A stretch of 64,000 nt of DNA from Azoarcus sp. KH32C (GTDB lineage Bacteria > Pseudomonadota > Gammaproteobacteria > Burkholderiales > Rhodocyclaceae), in NCBI RefSeq assembly GCF_000349945.1, contig NC_020516.1, forward strand, positions 1,302,001-1,366,000, read 5' to 3'. The notes beneath the pieces are model-generated. The model did not search any database, was not told the origin of the DNA, and saw only the letters and a program-made list of their open reading frames with translations. Position 1 is the stretch's first letter, and every line of letters begins with the position of its first letter. A program made the position numbers and the translations under genes. Shown piece after piece: positions 26,196-34,779 of this stretch.

Positions 26196-27761
26196 ATGAC
26201 GGCGATCGTCGAAGGTCCGTTGTCGCGTTCGGCTTTGCTCGGTCGCCTGCGTGCGGCCGGTGCGTGGGACGTCGTCGTGATCGGCGGCGGTGCGACCGGG
26301 CTCGGCTGCGCGGTCGATGCGAGCGCCCGCGGCTATCGGACGCTGTTGCTCGAGGCGCACGATTTCGCCAAGGGCACGAGTTCGCGTGCGACGAAGCTGA
26401 TCCACGGCGGCGTGCGCTATCTCGCCCAGGGCAATCTGCCGCTCGTGCACGAGGCGCTGGCGGAGCGCTCGCGGCTGCTGGCGAACGCGCCCCATCTCGT
26501 CCATCCCTTGCGCTTCGTCGTGCCCGCCTACCACTGGCTCGACATTCCGAAATTTGGCGCCGGCCTGACTTTCTACGATCTGCTTGCGGGCGGTCACGGC
26601 ATCGGGCGCAGCCGCGTGCTCGATGCCGCGAGCACGGTCGTCGCCCTGCCGACCGTGAATCCCGACGGATTACGCGGCGGTATCGCCTATTGGGATGCGC
26701 AGTTCGACGACGCGCGCCTCGCGATCGCACTGATGCGCACCCATCTCGATCTGGGCGGACTCGCGCTCAACTACCTGCCCGTCGATGGCTTGGTGCAAGA
26801 GGGCGGACGAGTGCGCGGCGTGCTCGCGCACGATGCCGAGACCGGAGAGACGTTCCATATGGCGGCACGCACCGTCATCAACGCCACCGGCGTGTGGGCG
26901 GACTCGGTGCGGCGCTTCGAGCGATCGCAGGTGTCTGCGATGCTCAAGCCGAGCCAGGGCGTGCATCTGGTTGTCGATCGCGACTTCCTGCCCGGCATGG
27001 ACGCGCTGCTGGTGCCGGAGACGCCGGACGGTCGCGTGCTGTTCGTGATTCCGTGGTGCGGCAAGGTGCTGATCGGCACGACGGATTCGCCGCGCAAGGA
27101 CCTGCCGCTGGAGCCGGAGCCGCTCGCGGGCGAGATCGACTTCATCCTCGCGACGGCGGCGCCCTATCTCGTCCGCGCACCGTCGCGTGAGGATGTGCGT
27201 AGCGTGTTCGTCGGATTGCGCCCCTTGATCGGCGCGGGCGACAGTTCGGCGACGCGGTCCTTGTCGCGCGAGCATTGCATCGAGGTCTCTCCCGGCGGGC
27301 TCGTGACGATCACCGGCGGCAAGTGGACGACCTACCGTCGAATGGCCGAGGAGGCGGTCGATACGGCGCAGTCGGTCGGAAGCCTGCCGTCGAGAAGCGG
27401 CGCAACGGCGAGCCTTCGTCTGCATGGCGCGCCCACCGCGCGCTCGTCCGCATCCCGCGACGTCTATGGCACGGCGCGGGCGGAGGTCGACAGCCTGCCC
27501 GGCGCGGCCCGCGCGGTGTCCCCGAGCTTTGCACTGACGGAGGCCGAAATTCGCTACGCTGCACGGGCGGAACTCGCGCGCAGCGTCGAGGACGTGCTGG
27601 CCCGCCGGCATCGTGCGCTCTTCCTCGATGCCAAAGCCGCGGTGGTGGCGGCGCCGGAAGTGGCACGCATCCTGGCCGAAGAACTCGGGCGCGATGCAGC
27701 CTGGTGCAGCGGCGAGGTCGAGCGTTTCTCGGTTCTTGCCGCACAATACGCACGCTTGTAG
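26196..27761 (+). CDS. glpD: Aerobic glycerol-3-phosphate dehydrogenase
   Basis: The 521-residue FAD enzyme oxidises glycerol 3-phosphate to dihydroxyacetone phosphate and passes electrons to quinone at the inner membrane. The FAD motif is VVIGGGATGLGCAVDA. SSRATKLIHGGVRYL and GGKWTTYRRMAEEAVD are family signatures. The C-terminal DAO_C region is present. It follows glpK by four bases, so kinase and dehydrogenase are co-expressed for glycerol use. Confidence 0.95.
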   Translation: MTAIVEGPLSRSALLGRLRAAGAWDVVVIGGGATGLGCAVDASARGYRTLLLEAHDFAKGTSSRATKLIHGGVRYLAQGNLPLVHEALAERSRLLANAPHLVHPLRFVVPAYHWLDIPKFGAGLTFYDLLAGGHGIGRSRVLDAASTVVALPTVNPDGLRGGIAYWDAQFDDARLAIALMRTHLDLGGLALNYLPVDGLVQEGGRVRGVLAHDAETGETFHMAARTVINATGVWADSVRRFERSQVSAMLKPSQGVHLVVDRDFLPGMDALLVPETPDGRVLFVIPWCGKVLIGTTDSPRKDLPLEPEPLAGEIDFILATAAPYLVRAPSREDVRSVFVGLRPLIGAGDSSATRSLSREHCIEVSPGGLVTITGGKWTTYRRMAEEAVDTAQSVGSLPSRSGATASLRLHGAPTARSSASRDVYGTARAEVDSLPGAARAVSPSFALTEAEIRYAARAELARSVEDVLARRHRALFLDAKAAVVAAPEVARILAEELGRDAAWCSGEVERFSVLAAQYARL

Positions 27762-27820
27762 GCGTCCGGGTCGTCCCGGGACGGCCGGAAAAGCGAAAAA
27801 CAATAACGAGGAGATTCCCT

Positions 27821-28657
27821 TTGACTACGCTTCGAACCGCGGCGCTGACGCTCGTCGCGATGCTTGCGTTTGCCGCCAATTCGGTGTTGTGCCGCCTCGC
27901 GCTGCGCAACACGACGATCGATCCGGCGAGCTTCACGGTGATCCGCCTGCTGTCCGGCGCCGCGATGCTGGCATTCCTGATTCACCTGCGTGGCGCGCGG
28001 CCGGGACGGTCCGGCAACTGGGGCTCGGCGCTGGCGCTGTTCGCTTACGCGGCGGGCTTCTCGTTCGCCTATGTGTCCTTGCCGACGGGCGTCGGCGCGC
28101 TGCTCCTCTTCGCTGCCGTGCAGACGACGATGATCCTGACCGGCCTTGTCCGCGGCGAACGCCTTCACATGCGCCAGACGGCGGGCCTCGCGTTGGCATT
28201 CGGCGGCCTGATCTATCTTCTGCTGCCCGGACTGTCGGCGCCGCCGCTCGGCGGTGCATCGCTGATGATCGGGGCGGGGGTCGCGTGGGGAGTGTATTCC
28301 CTGCGCGGCCGCGGCATTCGGGATCCGCTCGCCGCCACGGGCGGAAACTTCCTGCGCACCGTGCCGATGGCGCTTGCGCTGGGTATCTTCGCAAGCGGAA
28401 CGGTAACGGTCGATGGCACCGGGGCGCTGTATGCGGTGCTGTCGGGCGCGCTCGCGTCCGGCGCCGGTTATGCGATCTGGTATTCCGCGCTGGCGGGCCT
28501 GACGGCGACGAGCGCCGCGACCGTCCAGCTCAGCGTGCCGGTGATCGCGGCGATCGGTGGGGTACTCATGCTCGGCGAGGCGCCGACCGTGCGCCTCGTG
28601 GTGTCGTCGGCCGCGATCCTCGGCGGCGTCGCGCTGGTGCTGGTTAAGCGCCGCTGA
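27821..28657 (+). CDS. EamA/DMT-family membrane transporter (second)
   Basis: The 278-residue protein has about ten hydrophobic helices and the DMT repeat pattern (NSVLCRLAL, later YAIWYSALAGLTATSAATVQLSVPVIAAIGG). I chose TTG 27821 because GAGGAG sits 8-13 bases upstream and it gives a clean first helix; there is no suitable ATG. It follows glpD by 59 bases and may be in its operon. The stop overlaps the convergent DUF2917 gene by 14 bases. Substrate unknown. Confidence 0.85.
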   Translation: MTTLRTAALTLVAMLAFAANSVLCRLALRNTTIDPASFTVIRLLSGAAMLAFLIHLRGARPGRSGNWGSALALFAYAAGFSFAYVSLPTGVGALLLFAAVQTTMILTGLVRGERLHMRQTAGLALAFGGLIYLLLPGLSAPPLGGASLMIGAGVAWGVYSLRGRGIRDPLAATGGNFLRTVPMALALGIFASGTVTVDGTGALYAVLSGALASGAGYAIWYSALAGLTATSAATVQLSVPVIAAIGGVLMLGEAPTVRLVVSSAAILGGVALVLVKRR

Positions 28658-28991
28658 CGCGGCGTTCGGGCGAGTAGACGCTGGTGCCGGCGAGGACGCG
28701 GACGGTTCCGGCGAGCGCGCCGATCACGCGGGTGCCGATGCGCGACAGGGCTCCGGCCGGCGGCGGCTCCAGGCGGAAGCGGCTCTCGCCCTGGGCCTCC
28801 AGTACCACGTGACCGCCGTCCGGGATGACGAAGCGCTCGCCGGCGCCGAGCCACTTGTCCTGTGAATAGCCCTCAACCGTCAGCCAGGCGCGGCCTTGTT
28901 CGAGAACGATCTCCCAGCGTTCGGCATCCTTCAGCGAAACGATGCCGCCGGCTTGCATGTTCCAGCCAGAACGTGCGAATCTTGTTTCCAT
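28644..28991 (-). CDS. DUF2917 protein
   Basis: The 115-residue protein fits the DUF2917 family, a small cupin-like beta fold (WEIVLEQGRAWLTVEGYSQDKWLGAGERFVIPDGGHVVLEAQG). No signal peptide is present. The start at 28991 follows a GGAGG site. DUF2917 genes are often next to LysR-type regulators, as here with the divergent gene at 29101, which suggests control by it. Function is unknown. Confidence 0.75.
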   Translation of the reverse strand: METRFARSGWNMQAGGIVSLKDAERWEIVLEQGRAWLTVEGYSQDKWLGAGERFVIPDGGHVVLEAQGESRFRLEPPPAGALSRIGTRVIGALAGTVRVLAGTSVYSPERRVSGA

Positions 28992-29081
28992 GATGCCTCC
29001 TTGCGTTGCACGGTGATTGAGTCGTGTGATTGCATTGTGGATACGCGAAGGCGTCTTGAAAATCGATCTTTTCTGACGTTC

Positions 29082-29100
29082 ATGTGAAGGAAACTCACAT
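29082..29100 (+). promoter_or_regulatory. Perfect palindrome over the ribosome site of the LysR gene
   Basis: ATGTGA and TCACAT form a perfect 6-bp inverted repeat with a 7-base spacer that contains the Shine-Dalgarno AAGGAAA. The right arm abuts the ATG at 29101. It could be an autoregulatory operator or an RNA hairpin that hides the ribosome site. It resembles a CRP site but the spacer is one base too long. Confidence 0.45.
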
Positions 29101-30105
29101 ATGGAGAGGCCCGGAAAGCTGCCGTCGCTATCCGCGCTGAGGATGTTCGAGGCCGCGGCCCGGCTCCGGAGCATTTCCCGCGCGGCCGACGAACTGTTCG
29201 TCACGCACGGTGCGGTGAGCCACCAGATCCGCGCCCTTGAGGACTATCTGGGGTTTGCGCTGTTCCTGCGCCAGGGGCGGGCTGTCGTGCTGACCCCGGC
29301 TGGCGAGGAATTGCTGGCGTCGGCCAACACCGCCCTGCGTCAGCTGTCCGATACGGTATCGGTGCTGCAGCGTCGCGCGAATCCGAATCGCCTGTCGGTG
29401 AGCGTGATGCCCTCGTTTGCCGGCCGCTGGCTGACGCCGCGCATCGGGGGCTTCATCGACCGCCACCCGTCGGCCGAACTGAACGTCACATCTACGGGAG
29501 CGCTCGTCGACTTTACGCGCGACGCCGTGGACGTTTGCATCCGCTGGGGGCCGGGGGGCTATGGCGGGGTGCGGGCCGAGCTTCTGATGGACGACGTCCT
29601 GTTTCCGGTGATCAGTCCCGCGTTGTGCCGGGGACGGCGGCTCGACACGCCCGCGGACCTCGCCGGACTGCCGTTGCTGCGCTCGGAAGGGGAGGACTGG
29701 CAGCCTTGGTTCCAGGCGGCGGGCCTCGACTGGCCCGAGCCGGCAGGCGGGCTGATGGTGTCCGACTCGGGGATCATGCTGCAGGCGGCAATCGACGGGC
29801 ATGGTGTTGCGCTGGCGCGACGCAGCCTGGCGGCCTTGGCGCTTCGGGCGGGACGCCTGCTGCGGCCCTTCGACATCGAAATACCCGCACGTCATGCGCC
29901 GGAAGGCATCGCAGCGGGCAGTTTTCCCGCCACGACGCCATTCGAACAGCGGCCGCGTTGGCGCTACTGGACCGTGCTGCCGGAACGGCCCTCGGATACG
30001 CCGCTGCTGAAGAGCTTTCTCGCGTGGCTGCGCGCCGAAGTGGCCGCCGATCTTGCCGCCCCGCTGAGCGTGGATGCCTCCCTGACCGGTATGCCCGGGG
30101 CTTGA
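29101..30105 (+). CDS. LysR-type regulator, GcvA-like
   Basis: The 334-residue protein has an N-terminal winged helix-turn-helix (LSALRMFEAAARLRSISRAADELFVTHGAVSHQIRALEDYLG) and a substrate-binding domain with the GcvA-like hallmarks FAGRWLTPRIGGF and DAVDVCIRWG. It probably controls itself and the divergent DUF2917 gene from the 109-base intergenic region, which contains the palindrome at 29082-29100. The C-terminus is about 25 residues longer than usual. The effector is unknown. Confidence 0.88.
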   Translation: MERPGKLPSLSALRMFEAAARLRSISRAADELFVTHGAVSHQIRALEDYLGFALFLRQGRAVVLTPAGEELLASANTALRQLSDTVSVLQRRANPNRLSVSVMPSFAGRWLTPRIGGFIDRHPSAELNVTSTGALVDFTRDAVDVCIRWGPGGYGGVRAELLMDDVLFPVISPALCRGRRLDTPADLAGLPLLRSEGEDWQPWFQAAGLDWPEPAGGLMVSDSGIMLQAAIDGHGVALARRSLAALALRAGRLLRPFDIEIPARHAPEGIAAGSFPATTPFEQRPRWRYWTVLPERPSDTPLLKSFLAWLRAEVAADLAAPLSVDASLTGMPGA

Positions 30106-30114
30106 AGCGCCCGG

Positions 30115-31479
30115 TCAGTTTGCAAGGTGCCGAGCGCTTCCACTCAGCGTGACGATGGCGTCGAGTCCGCCGGCGGGGCGATTCTCGAGCCGCACGTCGC
30201 CGCCCTGCGCCCGCAGCAGATTGCGCGCAATGGCGAGTCCCAGCCCAGTGCCGCCGGTCTCCCGGTTGCGCGAGGCTTCGGTCCGATAGAAGGGTTCGAA
30301 GACTTTCTCGATCTCCTCCGCAGCCAGTCCCGGTCCGGCGTCGCTGATCCGGATCTGGAATCCATCCGGCGTTTTGGCGGTGCTGATATCGACTTTTTCG
30401 CCGAACTTGATGCCGTTTTCGATAAGATTCCACAGCGCTCGGCGCAGTCCGACCGGGTGTCCGGAGCAGGCTGCCGATAACTGTGCCGGCACCGTGACGT
30501 CCCAGCCCATGTCCTGCGCGTCGTCGCGCAGTGCCGTTAGCAGCGCGCCGAGGTCGATCTGCTGGCGAGCGGCATGGGCATCGAGGCTGCGTGCGTAATC
30601 GAGGCCTTCCTTGACCAGCGCCTGCATCGCATCGAGATCGGATTGGAATTTCAGGCGCAGCGCCTCATCGTCGACCAGTTCGGCGCGCAGGCGCAGCCGG
30701 GTGATCGGGGTCTGCAAGTCGTGCGAGATCGCGGCCAGGATGCGGGTGCGTTCGGTGACATGCTGCAACAGGCGCTCCTGCATGCGGTTGAAGGCGTGGG
30801 CCGCCTGTTCGACTTCGGCCGGTCCGGTCGTCGCCAGCGGGGGGCGGTTCGGGTCTTCCCCGAGCGCGTCGGCTGCCGCGGCCAGACGCGAGATCGGCCG
30901 TGTCGCGATCCGCACGGCGACCCAGGCGAGGAGGCTCACGCCAAGCACCAGCGCGAGCAGCGATCCCAGCAGGCTGCCGATGGGCGGAGGCGGACGCGGC
31001 GGGCCGCCGAGCATCGGCCCGGGCATGCGGATCGTCAGCGGTGTGCCGTCCGACAGCCGCAGGCTCGCCATCGAGTGCAGGTGCATCGGATGGTCTTCGC
31101 CGCCAAAGGGGCGCATCAGGAAGGCGACCTCGCGTTCAGGCATGGCCATGCGCAGTGCGTCGGCCAGCGGAGATTCCGCCTCGATCGGGCGCGCGTCCGG
31201 CGGCGGCGGAGCGAGCACGAAGCGCAGCCGGCGGCGGCCCAGCGTGTCGATCCAGTCTTCGCGCTGGACCGGTCCCAGATGGTCCAGCACGTCGACCGCT
31301 GCCGCGACTTCACGCGCGATGCCTTCCGAGAGCACCTCGCGCGCATGCCTGTCCCGTTCGCCCACGAACAGCGCGATGCTCACCGCGAGCACCACAGCCA
31401 TCCCGCCCAGCCAGATCAGCATCAGGCGGGCGAAGAGCGAACGCGTCCACGCAGGGAGTCCCATGGCGCCTTCGGTCAC
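30115..31479 (-). CDS. Membrane sensor histidine kinase, EnvZ/CpxA-like
   Basis: The 454-residue protein has two membrane helices (about residues 15-40 and 165-190) around a periplasmic domain with a Pro-rich segment. A HAMP domain follows (RPISRLAAAADALG). The H-box is AISHDLQTPITRLRLRAEL. N (NLIENGIKFG), G1 (DAGPGLA) and G2 (GGTGLGLAIARNLL) boxes complete the kinase. The GTG start overlaps the regulator stop by four bases. With the Spy-like gene nearby, an envelope-stress role is plausible. Confidence 0.92.
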   Translation of the reverse strand: MTEGAMGLPAWTRSLFARLMLIWLGGMAVVLAVSIALFVGERDRHAREVLSEGIAREVAAAVDVLDHLGPVQREDWIDTLGRRRLRFVLAPPPPDARPIEAESPLADALRMAMPEREVAFLMRPFGGEDHPMHLHSMASLRLSDGTPLTIRMPGPMLGGPPRPPPPIGSLLGSLLALVLGVSLLAWVAVRIATRPISRLAAAADALGEDPNRPPLATTGPAEVEQAAHAFNRMQERLLQHVTERTRILAAISHDLQTPITRLRLRAELVDDEALRLKFQSDLDAMQALVKEGLDYARSLDAHAARQQIDLGALLTALRDDAQDMGWDVTVPAQLSAACSGHPVGLRRALWNLIENGIKFGEKVDISTAKTPDGFQIRISDAGPGLAAEEIEKVFEPFYRTEASRNRETGGTGLGLAIARNLLRAQGGDVRLENRPAGGLDAIVTLSGSARHLAN

Positions 31480-32222
31480 GCGTCGATTGCCTCAACCGTG
31501 CTCGAGAGCACGTAGCCTTCGTTGCGCACCGTCTTGATGATCGTCGGCTCTCGCGCGTTGTCGCCGAGACGCTGACGCAGGCGGCTGACCTGCAGGTCGA
31601 TCGAGCGGTCGAAGACGTCCGCCTCGCGCCCTTGCGTGAGCTCCATCAACTGGTCGCGGCTCAGTACGCGCTGCGGGTGCGCGAGGAACACCGCGAGGAT
31701 GCGGTACTCCGCGCCCGACAGCGGAACCGCCGTCCCGTCGGTTGCGATCAGGTGCCGGCCGACCGTGTCGAGGCGCCAAGCCCCAAAGCGCAGCATCGTC
31801 GCGTGGGCTGGTGGGTGGGCGTCCAGGTTCGGCGGCAGCGCACGGGCCCGTCTGAGGATCGCGCGGATCCGGGCGAGCAGTTCGCGCGGCACGAAAGGCT
31901 TGGGCAGGTAATCGTCCGCGCCCATCTCCAGGCCGAGGATACGATCCATGTCCTCGCCTCGTGCGGTCAGCATCAGCACGGGGGTATTCGCGTGCGTTCC
32001 GCCGGCACGCAGGTTGCGGCACAGGGTCAGGCCGTCTTCGCCGGGCAGCATCAGGTCGAGCACGATCAGGTCGACCCGGTGGCGCTCCAATGCGGCCTTC
32101 ATCTCGCGACCGTCTGCCGCGGTCGTGCAGCGCAACCCCTGCTTTTCGAGGTAATCGGCGAGCAGCGTGCGAATTTCGCGGTCGTCGTCGACGATGAGGA
32201 TATGGTCCTGGGCGTTGGTCAT
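31476..32222 (-). CDS. OmpR-family response regulator
   Basis: The 248-residue protein has a receiver domain with acidic pocket DDD (residues 12-14), phospho-acceptor Asp56 (LIVLDLMLP) and the conserved Lys in PKPF. A winged-helix DNA-binding domain follows (SGAEYRILAVFLAHPQRVLSRDQLM ... VRNEGYVL). It is the first gene of a two-gene operon with the kinase. A perfect 19-bp tandem repeat lies two bases upstream of its start codon, where a ribosome site would normally be. Confidence 0.93.
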   Translation of the reverse strand: MTNAQDHILIVDDDREIRTLLADYLEKQGLRCTTAADGREMKAALERHRVDLIVLDLMLPGEDGLTLCRNLRAGGTHANTPVLMLTARGEDMDRILGLEMGADDYLPKPFVPRELLARIRAILRRARALPPNLDAHPPAHATMLRFGAWRLDTVGRHLIATDGTAVPLSGAEYRILAVFLAHPQRVLSRDQLMELTQGREADVFDRSIDLQVSRLRQRLGDNAREPTIIKTVRNEGYVLSSTVEAIDA

Positions 32223-32224
32223 GG

Positions 32225-32262
32225 CTGCGTCGGTGTGTGGTCGCTGCGTCGGTGTGTGGTCG
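32225..32262. repeat. Perfect 19-bp tandem repeat before the response regulator start
   Basis: The unit CTGCGTCGGTGTGTGGTCG occurs twice without spacing (32225-32243 and 32244-32262). On the coding strand of the regulator it reads CGACCACACACCGACGCAG and ends two bases before the ATG. No Shine-Dalgarno sequence is visible there. Confidence 0.9.
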
Positions 32263-32462
32263 ATATGGAAGCCGGGTCATCCCCGTCGACCCGAATCATA
32301 AGCCCCGCCGCCGGAGGCTTTGTATCCCAGAGTATCGCGCTCCCGACGCGCAACACGACTATGCAAACCGTCTTGCTGCGGACAAATCCTGCTTACATGA
32401 CGGTGTTCGAATGATGTCGTCGCCCGGACACGAGGCGTATCCGACAATACAGGAGAGTCATC

Positions 32463-32999
32463 ATGAAATCATTGATCAGGACTTCGATACTTGCGGCCTT
32501 CGTTGCCTCGCTCGGTTTCGGCAGCATGGGCGCGATGGCGGCAGGTCAAGGGGACTGCGACGGCCCGCACGGCGGAATGGCCAGGATGTATCACATGGAC
32601 CCGGCCGGCATCACCGAGCGCGCAACACAGCGGCTTGCCCAGTTGCAGGCGGCACTCGCACTCAAGCCGGGCCAGATGGCGGCGTGGGACCAGTTCAAGG
32701 GTGTGATGCAGGAGAAGGCAAGGACGGCCGCGGAACACATGCAGGCGATGCGGAACCAGGAACGGCCGAAGACCGCCCTCGAGCGGATGGACCGGATGGA
32801 AGCCTTCAGCCGTGAGCGCATGGCGGCGCTGCAGGACGTCCGCAAGGCGACGGAAGCTTTCTACGGTCGCCTCGACGCGGCGCAGAAGAAGGTCTTCGAC
32901 GAGCAGTTCCATCTCTTCGGGCCGCAGGGGGCACGGGGCGCGATGCGCGGCGATCACATGGGTGGGCGGCTCCCTGCTCAGCCGGCGGCACCCCAATAA
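32463..32999 (+). CDS. Spy/CpxP-like periplasmic LTXXQ protein
   Basis: The 178-residue protein has a Sec signal peptide ending near AMAAGQG. A helical Spy-like region with Met- and Arg-rich helices follows (two LTxxQ-type segments, around TERATQRLAQL and LDAAQKKVFDEQF). Such proteins are ATP-independent periplasmic chaperones or stress sensors. His and Met residues in the N- and C-terminal tails could bind metal. The start follows AGGAGAG. It is divergent from the OmpR/EnvZ-type pair, which probably controls it. Confidence 0.8.
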   Translation: MKSLIRTSILAAFVASLGFGSMGAMAAGQGDCDGPHGGMARMYHMDPAGITERATQRLAQLQAALALKPGQMAAWDQFKGVMQEKARTAAEHMQAMRNQERPKTALERMDRMEAFSRERMAALQDVRKATEAFYGRLDAAQKKVFDEQFHLFGPQGARGAMRGDHMGGRLPAQPAAPQ

Positions 33000-33010
33000 C
33001 TGCGCCAATG

Positions 33011-33040
33011 AAAAAGCCGCGCCTTGTGGGCGCGGCTTTC
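33011..33040. terminator. Bidirectional terminator between the Spy-like gene and aceA
   Basis: The stem AAGCCGCGCC/GGCGCGGCTT has a five-base loop. The minus-strand copy ends in TTTTT and serves aceA. The plus-strand T run is shorter (TTT) but can serve the Spy-like gene, 11 bases after its stop. Confidence 0.8.
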
Positions 33041-33083
33041 CTGGCTAAGGCGGACCAGATGCCGGTCCGCCCATTCGAGGAGA

Positions 33084-34397
33084 TCAGTGGAACTGCTCTT
33101 CTTCGGTCGAGCCGGTGAGGGCCTTGACGGAGGAGGAACCGCCCTGGATGACGGTGGTTACGTCGTCGAAGTAGCCGGTACCAACTTCCTGCTGGTGCGA
33201 GACGAAGGTGTAGCCTTGTTCGCGAGCGGCGAATTCCGGCTCCTGAACCATCTCGACGTAGTGCTTCATGCCTTCGCCGCCAGCGTAGGCCTTGGCGAAC
33301 TTGAAGGTGTTGTACCAGTTGACGTGGATGCCGGCCAGGGTGATGAACTGGTACTTGTAGCCGAGCGCGGACAGCTCTTCCTGGAACGACGCGATTTGCG
33401 AGTCGTTGAGGTTCTTCTTCCAGTTGAAGGACGGCGAGCAGTTGTAGGACAGCAACTTGCCCGGGCAGGCGGACAGCACGGCTTGGGCGAATTCACGGGC
33501 GAAGCCGATATCCGGCACGCCGGTTTCGCACCACACCAGGTCGGCGTACGGGGCGTAGGCGATACCACGGGAGATGGACTGCTCGAGACCGTTCTTGACG
33601 CGGAAGAAGCCTTCCTGGGTGCGCTCGCCGGTCAGGAACGGCTTGTCGTTCGCGTCGTAGTCGGAGGTAATCAGGTTGGCAGCTTCGGCATCGGTACGGG
33701 CCAGGATCAGGGTCGGAACGCCCATGACGTCGGCGGCGAAACGGGCGGAGATCAGCTTTTCGCAGGCTTCACGGGTCGGGACGAGCACCTTGCCACCCAT
33801 GTGGCCGCACTTCTTGGCGGCGGCCAGCTGGTCTTCGAAGTGCACGCCGGCAGCACCGGCGGCGATCATGTTCTTCATCAGTTCGAAGGCGTTCAGGACG
33901 CCGCCGAAACCGGCTTCCGCATCGGCAACGATCGGCAGGAAGTAGTCGATGAAGCCTTCGTCGCCCGGGTTAATGCCACGCGACCACTGGATTTCGTCAG
34001 CGCGCTTGAAGGTGTTGTTGATGCGGCGAACCATGGTCGGCACCGAGTCGTAGGCATACAGCGACTGGTCCGGGTACATGGTTTCGGAGGTGTTGCCGTC
34101 GGCGGCGACTTGCCAGCCCGACAGATAAACAGCTTCCAGGCCAGCCTTGGCCTGTTGCATGGCTTGACCGGCGGTGATCGCGCCGAAGGCGTTCACGTAA
34201 CCCTTCTTGGCGCCGCCATTGACCTTTTCCCAGAGGACCTTGGCGCCGCGTTGGGCCAGCGTGTATTCCGGCTGCAGGGAGCCGCGCAGGCGGACGACGT
34301 CGGCAGCGGAGTAACCGCGCTTGACGCCTTTCCAACGGGGGTTTTCGGCCCAGTCTTTTTCCAGGGCGGCGATTTGCTGTTCGCGGGTCAGGGTCAT
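33084..34397 (-). CDS. aceA: Isocitrate lyase
   Basis: The 437-residue enzyme splits isocitrate into glyoxylate and succinate, the first step of the glyoxylate shunt. The catalytic signature KKCGH is at residues 195-199 with Cys197. The SSEKKCGH-type loop and the GFGGVLNAFELMKNMIAAGAAGVHFEDQ stretch fit the short bacterial class. The start at 34397 (MTLTREQQI) was preferred over an upstream in-frame ATG. A promoter lies at 34530-34558, with a 19-bp motif shared with the monomeric isocitrate dehydrogenase immediately behind it. Confidence 0.96.
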   Translation of the reverse strand: MTLTREQQIAALEKDWAENPRWKGVKRGYSAADVVRLRGSLQPEYTLAQRGAKVLWEKVNGGAKKGYVNAFGAITAGQAMQQAKAGLEAVYLSGWQVAADGNTSETMYPDQSLYAYDSVPTMVRRINNTFKRADEIQWSRGINPGDEGFIDYFLPIVADAEAGFGGVLNAFELMKNMIAAGAAGVHFEDQLAAAKKCGHMGGKVLVPTREACEKLISARFAADVMGVPTLILARTDAEAANLITSDYDANDKPFLTGERTQEGFFRVKNGLEQSISRGIAYAPYADLVWCETGVPDIGFAREFAQAVLSACPGKLLSYNCSPSFNWKKNLNDSQIASFQEELSALGYKYQFITLAGIHVNWYNTFKFAKAYAGGEGMKHYVEMVQEPEFAAREQGYTFVSHQQEVGTGYFDDVTTVIQGGSSSVKALTGSTEEEQFH

Positions 34398-34529
34398 GGC
34401 AGTTTCCTTGTTGACTGACAGATTAAGCGTGTATCCACGTATCCTTCTCATCCGCCCGGCATGGCGGGGGCGGCGAGGGTCTCTCCTTCGAGGTGTCCGC
34501 TGCTGCGGTTCGCCCTCGATGTGGAACAG

Positions 34530-34558
34530 AGTATAGGAAGCTTTTCGCTCTGCAGCAA
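34530..34558 (-). promoter_or_regulatory. Predicted aceA promoter
   Basis: On the minus strand TTGCTG (34553-34558) and TATACT (34530-34535) are 17 bases apart. Transcription should start near 34523. The upstream 19-bp motif ends four bases from the -35, a position suited to an activator, or to a repressor that blocks polymerase. Confidence 0.6.
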
Positions 34559-34562
34559 TAAG

Positions 34563-34581
34563 TCTTATATAAGATATAAGA
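34563..34581 (-). promoter_or_regulatory. Shared 19-bp motif upstream of aceA
   Basis: On the coding strand of aceA the sequence is TCTTATATCTTATATAAGA. It consists of a 7-base direct repeat of the half-site TCTTATA followed by its inverted copy, so it includes the perfect palindrome TCTTATATAAGA. An 18/19 identical copy in the same orientation lies upstream of the monomeric isocitrate dehydrogenase at 46613-46631. The proximal edge is 166 bases from the start codon. Confidence 0.75.
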
Positions 34582-34717
34582 AATTATTTAATCTAAAAAA
34601 AACAGAGGCTTGTAATTTGCTTTCCGTGATATGAAACGGCTTTTGGCTTTGTGAAATGAAAAGGCGCTGCGCTGCGGAAAAAATGGTTCCCAATTGCTCC
34701 GCGTGGACCGGGGCGCA

Positions 34718-34753
34718 ACAAAAACGCCCCGGGAGAAATCTCCGCGGGGCGTC
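34718..34753 (-). terminator. Terminator after rraA
   Basis: ACGCCCC and GGGGCGT form the stem around a 15-base loop region with internal pairing, and the minus strand continues GTTTTTGTTG. It lies about 27 bases after the rraA stop. Confidence 0.7.
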
Positions 34754-34779
34754 GGCAGAATCCATGCCGCAGCGCGGTG

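Larger units (their letters stand above)
34398..34779. other. Intergenic region, aceA promoter and rraA terminator
   Basis: The 382 bases between aceA and rraA hold the aceA leader of about 125 bases, its predicted promoter, the shared 19-bp motif and an AT-rich tract (34556-34680). The rraA terminator is at the right end. I see no additional gene. Confidence 0.7.

Noticed and set aside
29083..29099. CRP binding site before the LysR gene
   Set aside because: TGTGA and TCACA are both perfect, but the spacer is seven bases instead of six, and it overlaps the ribosome site.
30900..32414. A plus-strand frame of about 504 codons over the two-component genes
   Set aside because: It is antisense to genes with intact kinase and receiver motifs and shows no domain of its own.
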